Of a stretch of 63,166 nt of DNA, positions 48,044-56,640 are shown in pieces. The stretch is from Magnetococcales bacterium HCHbin5. Its GTDB lineage: Bacteria; Pseudomonadota; Magnetococcia; Magnetococcales; Magnetaquicoccaceae. The number at the start of each line of letters is the position of its first letter. The first letter of the stretch is position 1. The stretch covers positions 1 to 63,166 of the forward strand of contig PEAG01000012.1 in NCBI GenBank assembly GCA_002753505.1, read 5' to 3'. Under the pieces are notes generated by a model. The model saw nothing but the letters and a program-made list of their open reading frames with translations. It did no database searches and had not been told where the DNA came from. Both the position numbers and the translations under genes were made by a program.

Positions 48044-48047
48044 AATC

Positions 48048-48509
48048 TTTTAAAACAATTGCAGGGGTCCGGGGACCGTCACGGTCCCCGGTGGGGTGCA
48101 GGGGCAAAGCCCCTGCATGAACGGGCGCGCTTTCACCGAAGCCCATTTGCGCCGCAAATGGGCGCAGCGCGCCCAAAACGCCCCGCAGGGGCACTCCTGG
48201 AGGGCGGCAGCCCGACCGAGAGCGGGCAAAAGGTTGTTTGGTTTGGAGAAAAAACCGATCCTGGCCTGGTATCGAACAAAAAGCGGAAGGCCCGAAAGTT
48301 CTGGTTTCTTGTCCAAACATTTTCCGTAACATAACCGTGCGCGTCGGGCTGCCGCCCTCCCAAGGTCGCCCCTGCGGGGCGGTTTTGGGCGCGTTGCGCA
48401 AATTTTCTGCGAAAATTTGCTTTGGGAAAACGCGCCGTTCCGCAGGGGCTTTGCCCCTGCACCCCACTGGGGACCGTGACGGTCCCCAGACCCCTGCAAT
48501 TGTTTAAAA
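48048..48509 (+). repeat. Full palindromic intergenic element (orientation a-core-b)
   Basis: The ends are ttttaaaacaattgcagggg and its near-perfect complement. The a arm (to about 48220) carries an H3 hairpin gcccatttgc/gcaaatgggc inside gggcgcgc/gcgcgccc, then ggcactcctggag. The core (about 48221-48325) is AT-richer. The b arm (from about 48330) carries gcaaattttc/gaaaatttgc and the ggcgaccttgggag spelling read inward. No protein gene is supported inside; short ORFs here only translate the repeat. Confidence 0.85.
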
Positions 48510-48604
48510 GAAGACCGCAATCCTGTTGGCGCATATGGGGCTTTGCCCCTGCACCCCACTGGGGACCGTGACGGTCCCCAGACCCCTGCAATTGTTTGGC
48601 AAGT
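48510..48604 (+). repeat. b-side extension of the element: linker plus extra end copy
   Basis: A linker (gaagaccgcaatcctgttgg, then cgcatatgg) leads to another copy of the hairpin-2 and end-hairpin sequence. The same linker, inverted, joins an extra end copy to the b arm at 56050-56085 and 62670-62706, so it is a recurring part of the element. Confidence 0.75.
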
Positions 48605-48695
48605 AAAGTTTCTGGATCAGGCTCCCCTTGTTTTGTCGCTCTGATCGCCATACACTACGACGCGGGATGGTGTGAGTTTACGGATTGAGGCTTTT

Positions 48696-49580
48696 ATGAA
48701 CGGTATTTGGATCTTCGCTCTCTGTTTGACCGTGGTATTGGGGACGGTTTTGCAGCCGCTTTTCAGTCGGCGAGGCAACCGACCCTTGCCCCAAGGCCTG
48801 GAGGGGGATCCATGGCGGGAGCTGGAGGCCCAGCGGGACCGGCTGCTGCTGCAATTGAAAGAGTGGCAACTGGAACCGGACAGGACGACCGGGGCCGCCG
48901 CCATCCAGACAGAGGTGGAACAAGAGCTGGCGGCTGTGCTGGCTCGGTTGGATCGCCTGGGTCGCCCCACACCGGCTGGCAAATCCGCCAGTGGGGCAGG
49001 GGAGGGGAGCAACAGACCGGATATGGGGTGGGCCATTGCCCTGCTGGTGCTGCTGGTTGGACTGACGGCGGCAGTCTATCAGGGGTTGGGTGGCGCAGGG
49101 GCTGTACCGACCCAGGCAGCACAGGAGATGCCTGATGCCGCCATGCTGCAACAGATGGTGGAGCGGTTGGCGCAGCGTCTGGAGCAGGAGCCGGACAATA
49201 TTCCCGGCTGGTTAAAGCTGGCCCGCAGTCAGGCCGTGTTGGGCAACAGTGCCGGGGCGATGGCATCCTATCGCCATGTACTGAGCCGGCCGGGAGAGCA
49301 TGCCGAGGCTGTCGTGGGGCTGGCGGCGTTGCAGGTGCAGAGTGGGGTGGCGGAACAGCTTCAGCAAGGGGTGACGACTCTGGAGGCGTTGCTGGCCAAA
49401 AATCCGACGGAGCCGGAGGCGTTATGGTTGCTTGGAGCGGTTGCAGCCCGGGCGGGGGAGTACGCGCGGGCGATTGAACTTTGGCAACGGTTGTTGCCGC
49501 AGTTGCCGGCCGGCTCCGACCCACGATTGACGGTGGAGGGAGCCATCCAGGAGGCACAGGCGCAGCAGGGGAGCCGTTAG
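48696..49580 (+). CDS. ccmI: CcmI/CycH-like cytochrome c biogenesis protein
   Basis: A 294-residue membrane protein from ATG 48696 (gagg upstream; GTG 48672 is an alternative). The layout is that of CcmI, the apocytochrome c chaperone of System I. An N-terminal transmembrane helix (about 3-24) is followed by a charged cytoplasmic loop with a leucine-rich helix, a second transmembrane helix (about 107-128), and a periplasmic TPR domain (about 145-285, with IPGWLKLARSQAVLGN and EALWLLGAVAARAGEYARAIELW). No other ccm gene is visible beside it, so the assignment rests on topology and the TPR pattern. It stands alone between repeat elements and tatA. Confidence 0.72.
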   Translation: MNGIWIFALCLTVVLGTVLQPLFSRRGNRPLPQGLEGDPWRELEAQRDRLLLQLKEWQLEPDRTTGAAAIQTEVEQELAAVLARLDRLGRPTPAGKSASGAGEGSNRPDMGWAIALLVLLVGLTAAVYQGLGGAGAVPTQAAQEMPDAAMLQQMVERLAQRLEQEPDNIPGWLKLARSQAVLGNSAGAMASYRHVLSRPGEHAEAVVGLAALQVQSGVAEQLQQGVTTLEALLAKNPTEPEALWLLGAVAARAGEYARAIELWQRLLPQLPAGSDPRLTVEGAIQEAQAQQGSR

Positions 49581-49602
49581 CCGGTACAGGTGACGATCTG
49601 CC

Positions 49603-49626
49603 TTTGAACCCCTGCAGGGGTTCAAA
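49603..49626. other. Perfect 24-bp palindrome between ccmI and tatA
   Basis: A perfect self-complementary stretch (tttgaacccctg and its complement caggggttcaaa) follows ccmI by 23 bases. It has no T-run. The cccctgcagggg centre recalls the large palindromic elements, so it may be a minimal relic or a weak terminator. Confidence 0.55.
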
Positions 49627-49776
49627 ATTGAAAAAATATGGAGAGGATTATCCTGCAGATTCAGGTCACGATGGGATTGCATGGCGGGGCTGGCGTGGTT
49701 GCTCTCTATGCTGTAGTATGTGACCCTGGGAATAGAGGAATGTTCTGGTTGATATTGCAAAAGGGAGTGCGCTGTC

Positions 49777-49992
49777 ATGGGTATATTTTCTGGATGGCAT
49801 TTGTTTATCGTCCTGCTGATTGTGCTGGTGGTGTTCGGAGCGGGCAAGTTGCCGACCGTGATGAAAGATATTGGTCGCGGGGTGAAAAGTTTCAAGGATG
49901 CCATGAATGACAAGGAGGCCGAGAATACGGAGCAGGCTCCTGTCGTACAATCCAAAGCCACCATCGAAGGTGAAGTCAAAAAGAACACGTAA
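49777..49992 (+). CDS. tatA: Sec-independent (twin-arginine) translocase subunit TatA
   Basis: TatA forms the pore-like assembly of the Tat system, which exports folded proteins. The 71-residue product has the family layout: a short transmembrane helix (about 5-22, [21 protein letters not shown]), the FGAGKLP hinge and an amphipathic helix ([16 protein letters not shown], about 30-45), with a charged tail. It is the first gene of a tatABC set, 36 bases before tatB. Confidence 0.95.
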   Translation: MGIFSGWHLFIVLLIVLVVFGAGKLPTVMKDIGRGVKSFKDAMNDKEAENTEQAPVVQSKATIEGEVKKNT

Positions 49993-50028
49993 CGGTAGCG
50001 ACCTCGGTTATATACGGACACAGAGAAC

Positions 50029-50481
50029 ATGTTGGATATGGGATGGGCCGAACTGTTGGTGATTGCGATTGTGGCCTTGTTGGCAGTTGGTCCGGAAAAA
50101 TTGCCAGAGGTCGCCCAGGGATTGGCCCGAATGGTGCGGCAGGTGCGCCGCATCGTCGGCGAATTTCGCGAGGCCGTCAACCTGGAGGAGTTTGATGCCC
50201 AAATTCGCCAGAGCAGTCAGAAGATGGCAGAACCCATTCCTGCCAGGGAGACGGTCCCCGCAGCCGGCGGAGCGGTTGCGCCTGCACCTTCTTCCCCGCA
50301 TGGGGGTGGCGAGACAGGAGAGGGTGATCTTCGCCCCCTGACGGGGGCGGTGGTCGACGGTGAGGTGCTGCTGCCGCCGCAGGAGGAGCTTGCGGCGGCC
50401 ATGGCAGAGGAGCCTTCTCCTGGCGAATCGGCCAGCACCTCTGCTCTTCCCGCTTCCGTTGAGCATGAGTTGCCCCGATGA
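50029..50481 (+). CDS. tatB: Twin-arginine translocase subunit TatB
   Basis: TatB forms, with TatC, the receptor for twin-arginine signal peptides. The N-terminal MGWAELLVIAIVALLAVGPEKLPE (from residue 4) is the typical membrane helix and Gly-Pro hinge of TatB, followed by the amphipathic segment QGLARMVRQVRRIVGEFR. The remaining half is a loosely conserved Pro/Ala/Glu-rich tail. At 150 residues it has normal length. Its stop overlaps the tatC start (ATGA). Confidence 0.95.
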   Translation: MLDMGWAELLVIAIVALLAVGPEKLPEVAQGLARMVRQVRRIVGEFREAVNLEEFDAQIRQSSQKMAEPIPARETVPAAGGAVAPAPSSPHGGGETGEGDLRPLTGAVVDGEVLLPPQEELAAAMAEEPSPGESASTSALPASVEHELPR

Positions 50482-51227
50482 GTGACTCTCCCCTGGATGA
50501 CAAAATGCCGTTACTGGCCCATTTGATAGAGCTGCGGAACCGGATGCTGATTTCGGTGGCAGCCATCCTGGTGGGCTTTGTCTTCTGCTATATTTTTTCT
50601 GAAGATATTTTTCTGTTTTTGGTCCGGCCTTTGCGAAAAATTTTGGGCCCGGATGCCCGAATGATCTACACCGGCCTGCACGAAGCCTTTTTTACCTATA
50701 TGAAGGTCTCTTTTTTTGCGGGGCTCTTTTTGGCTGTGCCGGTGGTGTTGACACAGTTTTGGCGATTTGTTGCCCCCGGCCTGTACGAGGATGAGCGCAA
50801 ATCCTTTTTGCCTTTTCTGATTTTGACCCCCTTGCTGTTTTTTTTGGGGGGAGGGTTGGCGTATGAGTTTGTTTTTCCGTTGGCGTTTAAATTTTTTCTG
50901 GGGTTTTCCACCCCCACCATTGAGGCGTTGCCCTCCATCTCATCCTATCTCAGTCTGGTGATTACGCTGATTTTTGCCTTTGGGTTGGTGGCGGAGTTGC
51001 CGGTGGGATTGTTGTTGCTGATCAAGGCGGGTGTCGTCAGTACGGCAGGTTTGGTGGATAAACGCCGTTACAGTATTGTCGGTGCCTTTGTGGTTGCCGC
51101 CATTTTGACGCCTCCCGATCCTTTCAGTCAGATTTTTCTGGCCCTGCCCATGTTAGCAATGTATGAACTATCTATTATACTTGGTCGCCGAATCGAGAAA
51201 AAACGGGAAAGTGCCGAGGCAGAGTAA
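50478..51227 (+). CDS. tatC: Twin-arginine translocase subunit TatC
   Basis: TatC is the polytopic receptor of the Tat pathway. The 249-residue protein begins with the conserved LLAHLIELRNRMLISV (12-27), shows six hydrophobic segments, and has the periplasmic-loop signature FVAPGLYEDERK (about 95-106) including the conserved Pro and Glu. It ends in a charged tail. It is translationally coupled to tatB. Substrates cannot be inferred from this window. Confidence 0.96.
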   Translation: MSDSPLDDKMPLLAHLIELRNRMLISVAAILVGFVFCYIFSEDIFLFLVRPLRKILGPDARMIYTGLHEAFFTYMKVSFFAGLFLAVPVVLTQFWRFVAPGLYEDERKSFLPFLILTPLLFFLGGGLAYEFVFPLAFKFFLGFSTPTIEALPSISSYLSLVITLIFAFGLVAELPVGLLLLIKAGVVSTAGLVDKRRYSIVGAFVVAAILTPPDPFSQIFLALPMLAMYELSIILGRRIEKKRESAEAE

Positions 51228-51252
51228 AAAAACGCGGAGTCAATAGAGCGCA

Positions 51253-52929
51253 ATGGCCAGTACAATGGCGTTAGAGATTATTCCCCTGGGTGGATTGGGG
51301 GAGATTGGCATGAACCTGATGGTTTATGGCTATGGGGACAAACTGCTGGTGGTGGATTGTGGCCTCGCGTTTCCCAACCCGGATACCCCCGGGGTGGATC
51401 TGATTATCCCGGACACCCAATTTTTGGCGGAAAATCGAGATCGGATTGTCGGTTTTGTCATGACCCATGGTCATGAGGACCATATCGGCGCGTTGCCCTA
51501 TATCTGGCCGGATCTGGAAGGACCGATCTACGGCACGGCAATGACCCTGGGGTTGTTGAAGGGCAAGTTTCGTGAGCACAACCTGCTGAACAGGGTGACG
51601 ATGGTTCAGGTCAACTATCGGCAGGCGTTTCAACTGGGCCCCTTTTCGATCCGTTATATCCAGGTGACCCACTCCATTGTGGACAGTGCCGCCCTGGCGA
51701 TCACCACCCCCCTGGGCACCATTCTCCATACGGGGGACTTCAAGATAGACCATACTCCGGTCGGGGGGCGACCTACCGATCTGCACTCGTTGGCCCACCT
51801 GGGCGAGGAGGGGGTGCTGGCACTGCTTTCTGATTCCACCAACATAAACCGCCCAGGCGTGACCACCTCGGAGCAGGCGATTACGCCTGTTTTTGAGACT
51901 GTTTTTGCCAGGGCCCGCGGCCTGTTGCTGGTGGCCACCTTCTCTTCCAACATTGAACGTATTCAGCAAATCATTCGCGCTGCGGTGGTGGTGGGGCGCA
52001 AGGTGGTGTTGAATGGTCGTTCCATGCTGGCCAACGTGGCTGTGGCGCGTGCGTTGGGTTTTTTGATCATTCCGCCGGATACTTTGGTGGAACTGCGGGA
52101 TATGGGGCGGTATCCCCGCGAGGGATTGCTGATCATCTCCACCGGCAGTCAGGGCGAGCCGAACTCCTCGCTGGTGCGGATTGCGGCGGGGGATCACCGG
52201 GAGATCGTGGTGCAGGAAGGGGACATGGTGGTCTTCTCCTCCAAGTTTATTCCCGGCAACGAACGCACCATCTGGAGTCTGATCAACCAGTTTGTCCGGG
52301 ACGGGCTGGAGGTGATCCACGAAAAAAACATGCCCGAGATCCATGTTTCCGGCCATGCCCCGCAGGAAGATTTAAAATTGATGCTGGCCCTGACAAAACC
52401 CAAATTTTTTATTCCCATTCATGGGGAGATGCGTCACCTGCGCAGCCATTGTCAACTGGCGGTGCAGATGGGGGTTGCGCCGGCCAACGGTCTGGTGATG
52501 GAGAATGGGGATCGGGCCCTGTTGGAGGCAGATGCGCTCAAGATTGTCGGATCGGTTCCCCACGGGCGGGTTTTTGTGGATGGCAAGGGGGTGGGGGATG
52601 TCGGGGATATTGTACTCCGGGACCGTCTGCATCTCTCTGAAGATGGCTTGGTGGTGGTGGTATTGGTGGTGGACAAGGGAAGCAATCAGATATTGCAACG
52701 GCCGGAGCTGCTGACCCGGGGGGTTGTTTACGAGGATGGCTCTCAGGGGCTGTTGGCCGAGGCCAAGGATGCGGTGGAAAATGCGTTGGCATTGGGGCCC
52801 AAGGCACTGGATTTTTCCGATGAGGAGGGGGCTGGTCCCCGTGAGATTGCCCAGCGTGCCCTGCGGCGGTTTTTCAAAAAACGTTTGGGGCGACGACCGG
52901 CCGTGATTCCCCTGGTGATGGAGATGTAG
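51253..52929 (+). CDS. rnj: Ribonuclease J
   Basis: RNase J is a metallo-beta-lactamase/beta-CASP nuclease with endo- and 5'-3' exonuclease activity, used in RNA turnover and rRNA processing in many alphaproteobacteria and Gram-positives. The 558-residue protein has the zinc motif HGHEDHIGA at 72-80, the early strand GGLGEIGMNLMVY, HTGDFKID and DSTN motifs, a beta-CASP insertion with ATFSSNIERIQQI, and late SGHAPQEDL and IHGEMRHL. It lies 25 bases after tatC and four bases before ftsK. With the short-tailed PNPase upstream it suggests an RNase J-based degradation machinery. Confidence 0.94.
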   Translation: MASTMALEIIPLGGLGEIGMNLMVYGYGDKLLVVDCGLAFPNPDTPGVDLIIPDTQFLAENRDRIVGFVMTHGHEDHIGALPYIWPDLEGPIYGTAMTLGLLKGKFREHNLLNRVTMVQVNYRQAFQLGPFSIRYIQVTHSIVDSAALAITTPLGTILHTGDFKIDHTPVGGRPTDLHSLAHLGEEGVLALLSDSTNINRPGVTTSEQAITPVFETVFARARGLLLVATFSSNIERIQQIIRAAVVVGRKVVLNGRSMLANVAVARALGFLIIPPDTLVELRDMGRYPREGLLIISTGSQGEPNSSLVRIAAGDHREIVVQEGDMVVFSSKFIPGNERTIWSLINQFVRDGLEVIHEKNMPEIHVSGHAPQEDLKLMLALTKPKFFIPIHGEMRHLRSHCQLAVQMGVAPANGLVMENGDRALLEADALKIVGSVPHGRVFVDGKGVGDVGDIVLRDRLHLSEDGLVVVVLVVDKGSNQILQRPELLTRGVVYEDGSQGLLAEAKDAVENALALGPKALDFSDEEGAGPREIAQRALRRFFKKRLGRRPAVIPLVMEM

Positions 52930-52933
52930 CACC

Positions 52934-55900
52934 ATGGCCAATCGAGTCAAACCGCAACCCGCTCAGAAGCCGCAAAACGGGAGTGCCTGGCCGCGCACGC
53001 TGCTCTACGAGGGATTGGGGATTGTGTCTATTTCGGCGGCGGTTTTTTTGCTGCTGACACTGCTCTCCTTTCACCCGGACGACCCCTCTTTCAACCAGAC
53101 CGGTGGACAGACAATTCATAATGCGGCGGGCCTGTTCGGGGCCTATCTGTCCGATGCCCTTTTTCAGCTTTTGGGTTATGCGGCCGGGGGTTTTGTGTTG
53201 TTTTTCGGCATGGCCGGGATGCAGCTTTTTCGCAACGCCATGGCGGCCTACTGGGATCGTCTGTTGGCGGTCATTTTGCTGATGGTGGCGGCAGCCGTCC
53301 TGTCGGCCCTGTTTGCGGGCCAGGGGGAGGGGGGCATGTTGCCCGCTGGTCCTGGCGGTTTGATTGGCAGTCTGGGCGCGGAACGGATCCATCGTGCCTT
53401 GGGCCCCGTTGGTTCGCTTGTGCTGTTGGTTCCCCTGATCGTATTGGGCCTGATGGTTTTGATCCGTTTTTCCTTGATGGATTATTGGCAGAGTTGGGGG
53501 GGCTATTGGCAACGGTTTAAAACATGGTATGCCAATCGCAACACGGCGTCCGGGTCGGCGGCTGAACCGGCGACACCCAAACCGGAAAGCCGGGCAGAGG
53601 CTAAAAAAAGATTGGCAGCAGAGGCAAAAAAGGCGGCAGCGGCGGAAGCTGGTATGAGGGCAGAAATGGAAGCCAAAAGGCGGGCGGCGGAGGCAGTGGA
53701 ACCTACCCTGATTGGGGCAGCGGATGAGCAGATAGAGGCGGATCTGCTGGTGGAACCACGGGAGATCAAAAAGACCAAGACAGGTATCGATTGGGTTGGG
53801 CAGATGCGACGTGGTCTGGTGGTATCGGCGCAGTGGACGCGGCGACTGTCTGCGCTCATCTGGCAGCGACTGAAGCAGATCAAGTGGCCTGTCCGCGCTG
53901 CGTCGGATGTGGCAAAGCCGGTCGCAGATGAGGCAGAGCCGGAATTTTATCCGGCGCCGTCGGAGGGGTTTCGTGAACCTGTATTTGACGAGTTTGCCGC
54001 AACGGGTGAGCGTGCGGTCGTGTATAATGTGGCGGGTCGATGGGAATGGGAGGAGGGGGGTGAAAGGCCGCTGCCAGTGGCCGAGCCGCCCGGATCGCCA
54101 GCTGTTTCTCAACCGCCTCTTCCGAGCCCTGTAGCACAGGCTGCTGTTCTTGCACCGGAGGAGCGGGGGAAAGGGGTGGTGCCGCCCAGGATGGAGGGAC
54201 GGCCGGTATTGGATAAGGCCCAGGAGAGTTCATGGCGACCCAATCCGGTTGAGCTGTGGCCGGAGAGTCCTGGCAAGCCGCTGCCAGCTCCGTTGGTGGT
54301 TGCGGATGAGGAGAGGGAGCCGCCTGTGTTGCCGACAACGCTTGGCCGGGATCTGCCCAGTTTTGAGCTGTTTCCCCAGCCGGTTGAGGATCGGCAGGAT
54401 CTGTTGCGTGGCATGGAGCGGGTCTGGCAGGAGGATCCATCGGCGGAAAATTCTGAGCTGCCGCCCTTTTCCCTGATGGTGGATCCGGGTCCCAAACGGT
54501 CGGGCGGACCCAGTCGGGAGGCGTTGAACGTCATTGCCCGCATTCTGGAGCAGAAGCTGGCGGACTTCAAGATCAAGGGGCAGATTGTGGATGTATTGCC
54601 CGGTCCGGTGGTGACCACCTTTGAGTTGGACCTTGCGCCCGGTCTGCGGGCGGCCAAGGTGATCGGCTTGTCGGATGATTTGGCCCGTTCCATTTCGGTC
54701 TCTTCGGTGCGGGTGGTGGGCAATGTGCCGGGGAAGACGGTGATCGGGATCGAAATTCCCAATGAGGTACGGCAGACGGTTTATCTGAAAGAGATTCTCA
54801 CCTCGGAGGCATTCCGCAAGATAGGCAGTCCGTTGGCGGTGGCTTTGGGTTCGGACATATTTGGCAATCCGGTGGCGGGCAATCTGGCCAAGATGCCCCA
54901 TCTGCTGGTTGCGGGGACGACCGGGTCAGGAAAATCGGTGGCGGTCAATGCCATGATCTGTTCCATTTTGTTCAGTGCCCGGCCGGATGAGGTGCGATTT
55001 TTGATGGTGGACCCCAAAATGCTGGAGTTGTCCATTTATGAGGGTATTCCCCATCTGTTGGCTCCGGTGGTGACGGATGTCAACAAGGCTGCCAATTTGT
55101 TGAAGTGGGCGGTGGCGGAGATGGAAAACCGTTATCGTCTGATGTCGGAGTTGGGGGTACGGAATCTGACCGGTTTTAACGAGCGGATTCAGCAATGTAT
55201 CGAGCAGGATGAGCAACCCACCCGGCGGGTCAAGATAGGGGTTGATCCCGAGACCGGTCGGGTCGTGGAGCAGGATGAGCCGATTCCTTTGGACACCAAA
55301 CCGTTGGTTGTCATTGTCATTGACGAGTTGGCGGACCTGATGATTCAGGTGGGCAAGGAGGTGGAGCCGGCCATTGCCCGGTTGGCGCAGATGGCGCGGG
55401 CGGCGGGGTTGCATCTGATTCTGGCCACTCAGCGGCCGTCGGTGGATGTCATCACGGGTTTGATCAAGGCCAATTTTCCGACCCGGTTGGCCTTTCAGGT
55501 CTCTTCCAAGATTGATTCCCGCACCATTCTGGATGCCATGGGGGCGGATCGGTTGTTGGGGATGGGGGATGGGCTTTTCCTGCCCCCTGGCACTTCGCAT
55601 TTGCAGCGCATTCATGCCCCGTTTGTCTCCGACAAGGAGGTACATGATCTGGTCAAGTATTTGCGTTCCACGGGGACGCCGGATTATGACCATTCTGTTT
55701 TGATGCAGCGTGGTGAGGGGGATGAGGGGGATGAGGCTGGTTTTATGGGGGGAAGTGGTGGCGAGGAGCAGGATGAGTTGTATGATCAGGCGGCCAATGT
55801 GGTGATACGGGCGCGCAAGGTGAGTACCAGCATGGTGCAGCGTCATTTCAAGATCGGTTATAACCGGGCGGCGCGCATGGTGGAGCGGATGGAGGCGGAG

Positions 55901-55960
55901 GGGTTGGTTTCGGCTCCCAATGGTGCGGGCAAGCGCGAGGTGTTGGCACCGGAGCCCTAG
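52934..55960 (+). CDS. ftsK: DNA translocase FtsK
   Basis: FtsK anchors to the septum and pumps DNA toward dif during chromosome segregation. The 1008-residue protein has four N-terminal membrane helices (within about 20-185), a charged and Pro-rich linker (about 200-490), and the motor. The motor has Walker A GTTGSGKS (lysine 667) and Walker B VVIVIDELADLM (about 789-800), and the ATQRPSVDVITG motif follows. A C-terminal winged-helix gamma domain (about 945-1005, RARKVSTSMVQRHFKIGYNRAARM) would recognise KOPS. Length is typical of alphaproteobacterial FtsK. It is probably co-transcribed with rnj. Confidence 0.96.
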   Translation: MANRVKPQPAQKPQNGSAWPRTLLYEGLGIVSISAAVFLLLTLLSFHPDDPSFNQTGGQTIHNAAGLFGAYLSDALFQLLGYAAGGFVLFFGMAGMQLFRNAMAAYWDRLLAVILLMVAAAVLSALFAGQGEGGMLPAGPGGLIGSLGAERIHRALGPVGSLVLLVPLIVLGLMVLIRFSLMDYWQSWGGYWQRFKTWYANRNTASGSAAEPATPKPESRAEAKKRLAAEAKKAAAAEAGMRAEMEAKRRAAEAVEPTLIGAADEQIEADLLVEPREIKKTKTGIDWVGQMRRGLVVSAQWTRRLSALIWQRLKQIKWPVRAASDVAKPVADEAEPEFYPAPSEGFREPVFDEFAATGERAVVYNVAGRWEWEEGGERPLPVAEPPGSPAVSQPPLPSPVAQAAVLAPEERGKGVVPPRMEGRPVLDKAQESSWRPNPVELWPESPGKPLPAPLVVADEEREPPVLPTTLGRDLPSFELFPQPVEDRQDLLRGMERVWQEDPSAENSELPPFSLMVDPGPKRSGGPSREALNVIARILEQKLADFKIKGQIVDVLPGPVVTTFELDLAPGLRAAKVIGLSDDLARSISVSSVRVVGNVPGKTVIGIEIPNEVRQTVYLKEILTSEAFRKIGSPLAVALGSDIFGNPVAGNLAKMPHLLVAGTTGSGKSVAVNAMICSILFSARPDEVRFLMVDPKMLELSIYEGIPHLLAPVVTDVNKAANLLKWAVAEMENRYRLMSELGVRNLTGFNERIQQCIEQDEQPTRRVKIGVDPETGRVVEQDEPIPLDTKPLVVIVIDELADLMIQVGKEVEPAIARLAQMARAAGLHLILATQRPSVDVITGLIKANFPTRLAFQVSSKIDSRTILDAMGADRLLGMGDGLFLPPGTSHLQRIHAPFVSDKEVHDLVKYLRSTGTPDYDHSVLMQRGEGDEGDEAGFMGGSGGEEQDELYDQAANVVIRARKVSTSMVQRHFKIGYNRAARMVERMEAEGLVSAPNGAGKREVLAPEP

Positions 55961-55993
55961 TTGGTGGCAGGATTTTGAACCATGGTTGAACGA

Positions 55994-56540
55994 ACGATTG
56001 CAGGGGTCCGGGGACCGTCACGGTCCCCGGTGGGGTGCAGGGGCTTAAGCTCCATATGCGCTAACATGATTGCGGTCTTCCTTTAAACGATTGCAGGGGT
56101 CCGGGGACCGTCACGGTCCCCGGTGGGGTGCAGGGGCAAAGCCCCTGCATGAACGGCGCGTTTTCCCAAAGCCCATTTTCGCAGAAAATGGGCGCAACGC
56201 GCCCAAAACCGCCCCGCAGGGGCGACCTTGGGAGGGCGGCAGCCCGACGCGCACGGTTATGTTATTGATAATTCCTGGATAAAAAACAAGAACTTTTGGA
56301 TATTCAGTTTTTTGTCTGATCCAAAGCCAGGAATGTTTTTTTCCAAACCCTCCCAAACCTGGCCCGCTCTCAGTCGGGCTGCCGCCCTCCAGGAGTGCCC
56401 CTGCGGGGCGTTTTGGGCGCGCTGCGCAAATTTCCTGCGGAAATTTGCTTTTGGAAAGGCGCGCCCTTGCATGCAGGGGCTTTGCCCCTGCACCCCACTG
56501 GGGACCGTGACGGTCCCCATGCCCCTGCAATAGTTTTAAA
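55994..56540 (-). repeat. Full palindromic element with b-side extension (orientation b-core-a on the plus strand)
   Basis: From left to right: an extra end copy with hairpin 2 altered to ggggcttaagctcc, the linker catatgcgctaacatgattg, the b arm (H3 gcccattttc/gaaaatgggc), an AT-rich core (about 56251-56375, with ggatattcagttttttgtc), and the a arm (H3 gcaaatttcc/ggaaatttgc). It separates the convergent ftsK and pckA genes and may serve as their terminator. Confidence 0.85.
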
Positions 56541-56569
56541 AGATTATAAAAAGCATGGGTGCGGTCATC

Positions 56570-56627
56570 ATGGCACCCCACCGGGGAGCGTGACGGTCCC
56601 CGGACTCCTGCAATAGTTTTAAAAGAT
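56570..56627. repeat. Extra truncated end copy next to pckA
   Basis: A separate end-hairpin copy (caccccaccggggagcgtga, then cggtccccgg and actcctgcaatag) ends in ttttaaaagat just before the pckA stop codon. It mirrors the truncated copy at 171-212. Confidence 0.6.
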
Positions 56628-56640
56628 TTGAGAGGTTACA

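Noticed and set aside
48050-48660. Several short ORFs with conserved words such as QGQSPC and QRAQNAPQGHSW
   Set aside because: The same words appear wherever the palindromic element occurs, on both strands and in several frames; they are translations of the repeat, not genes.
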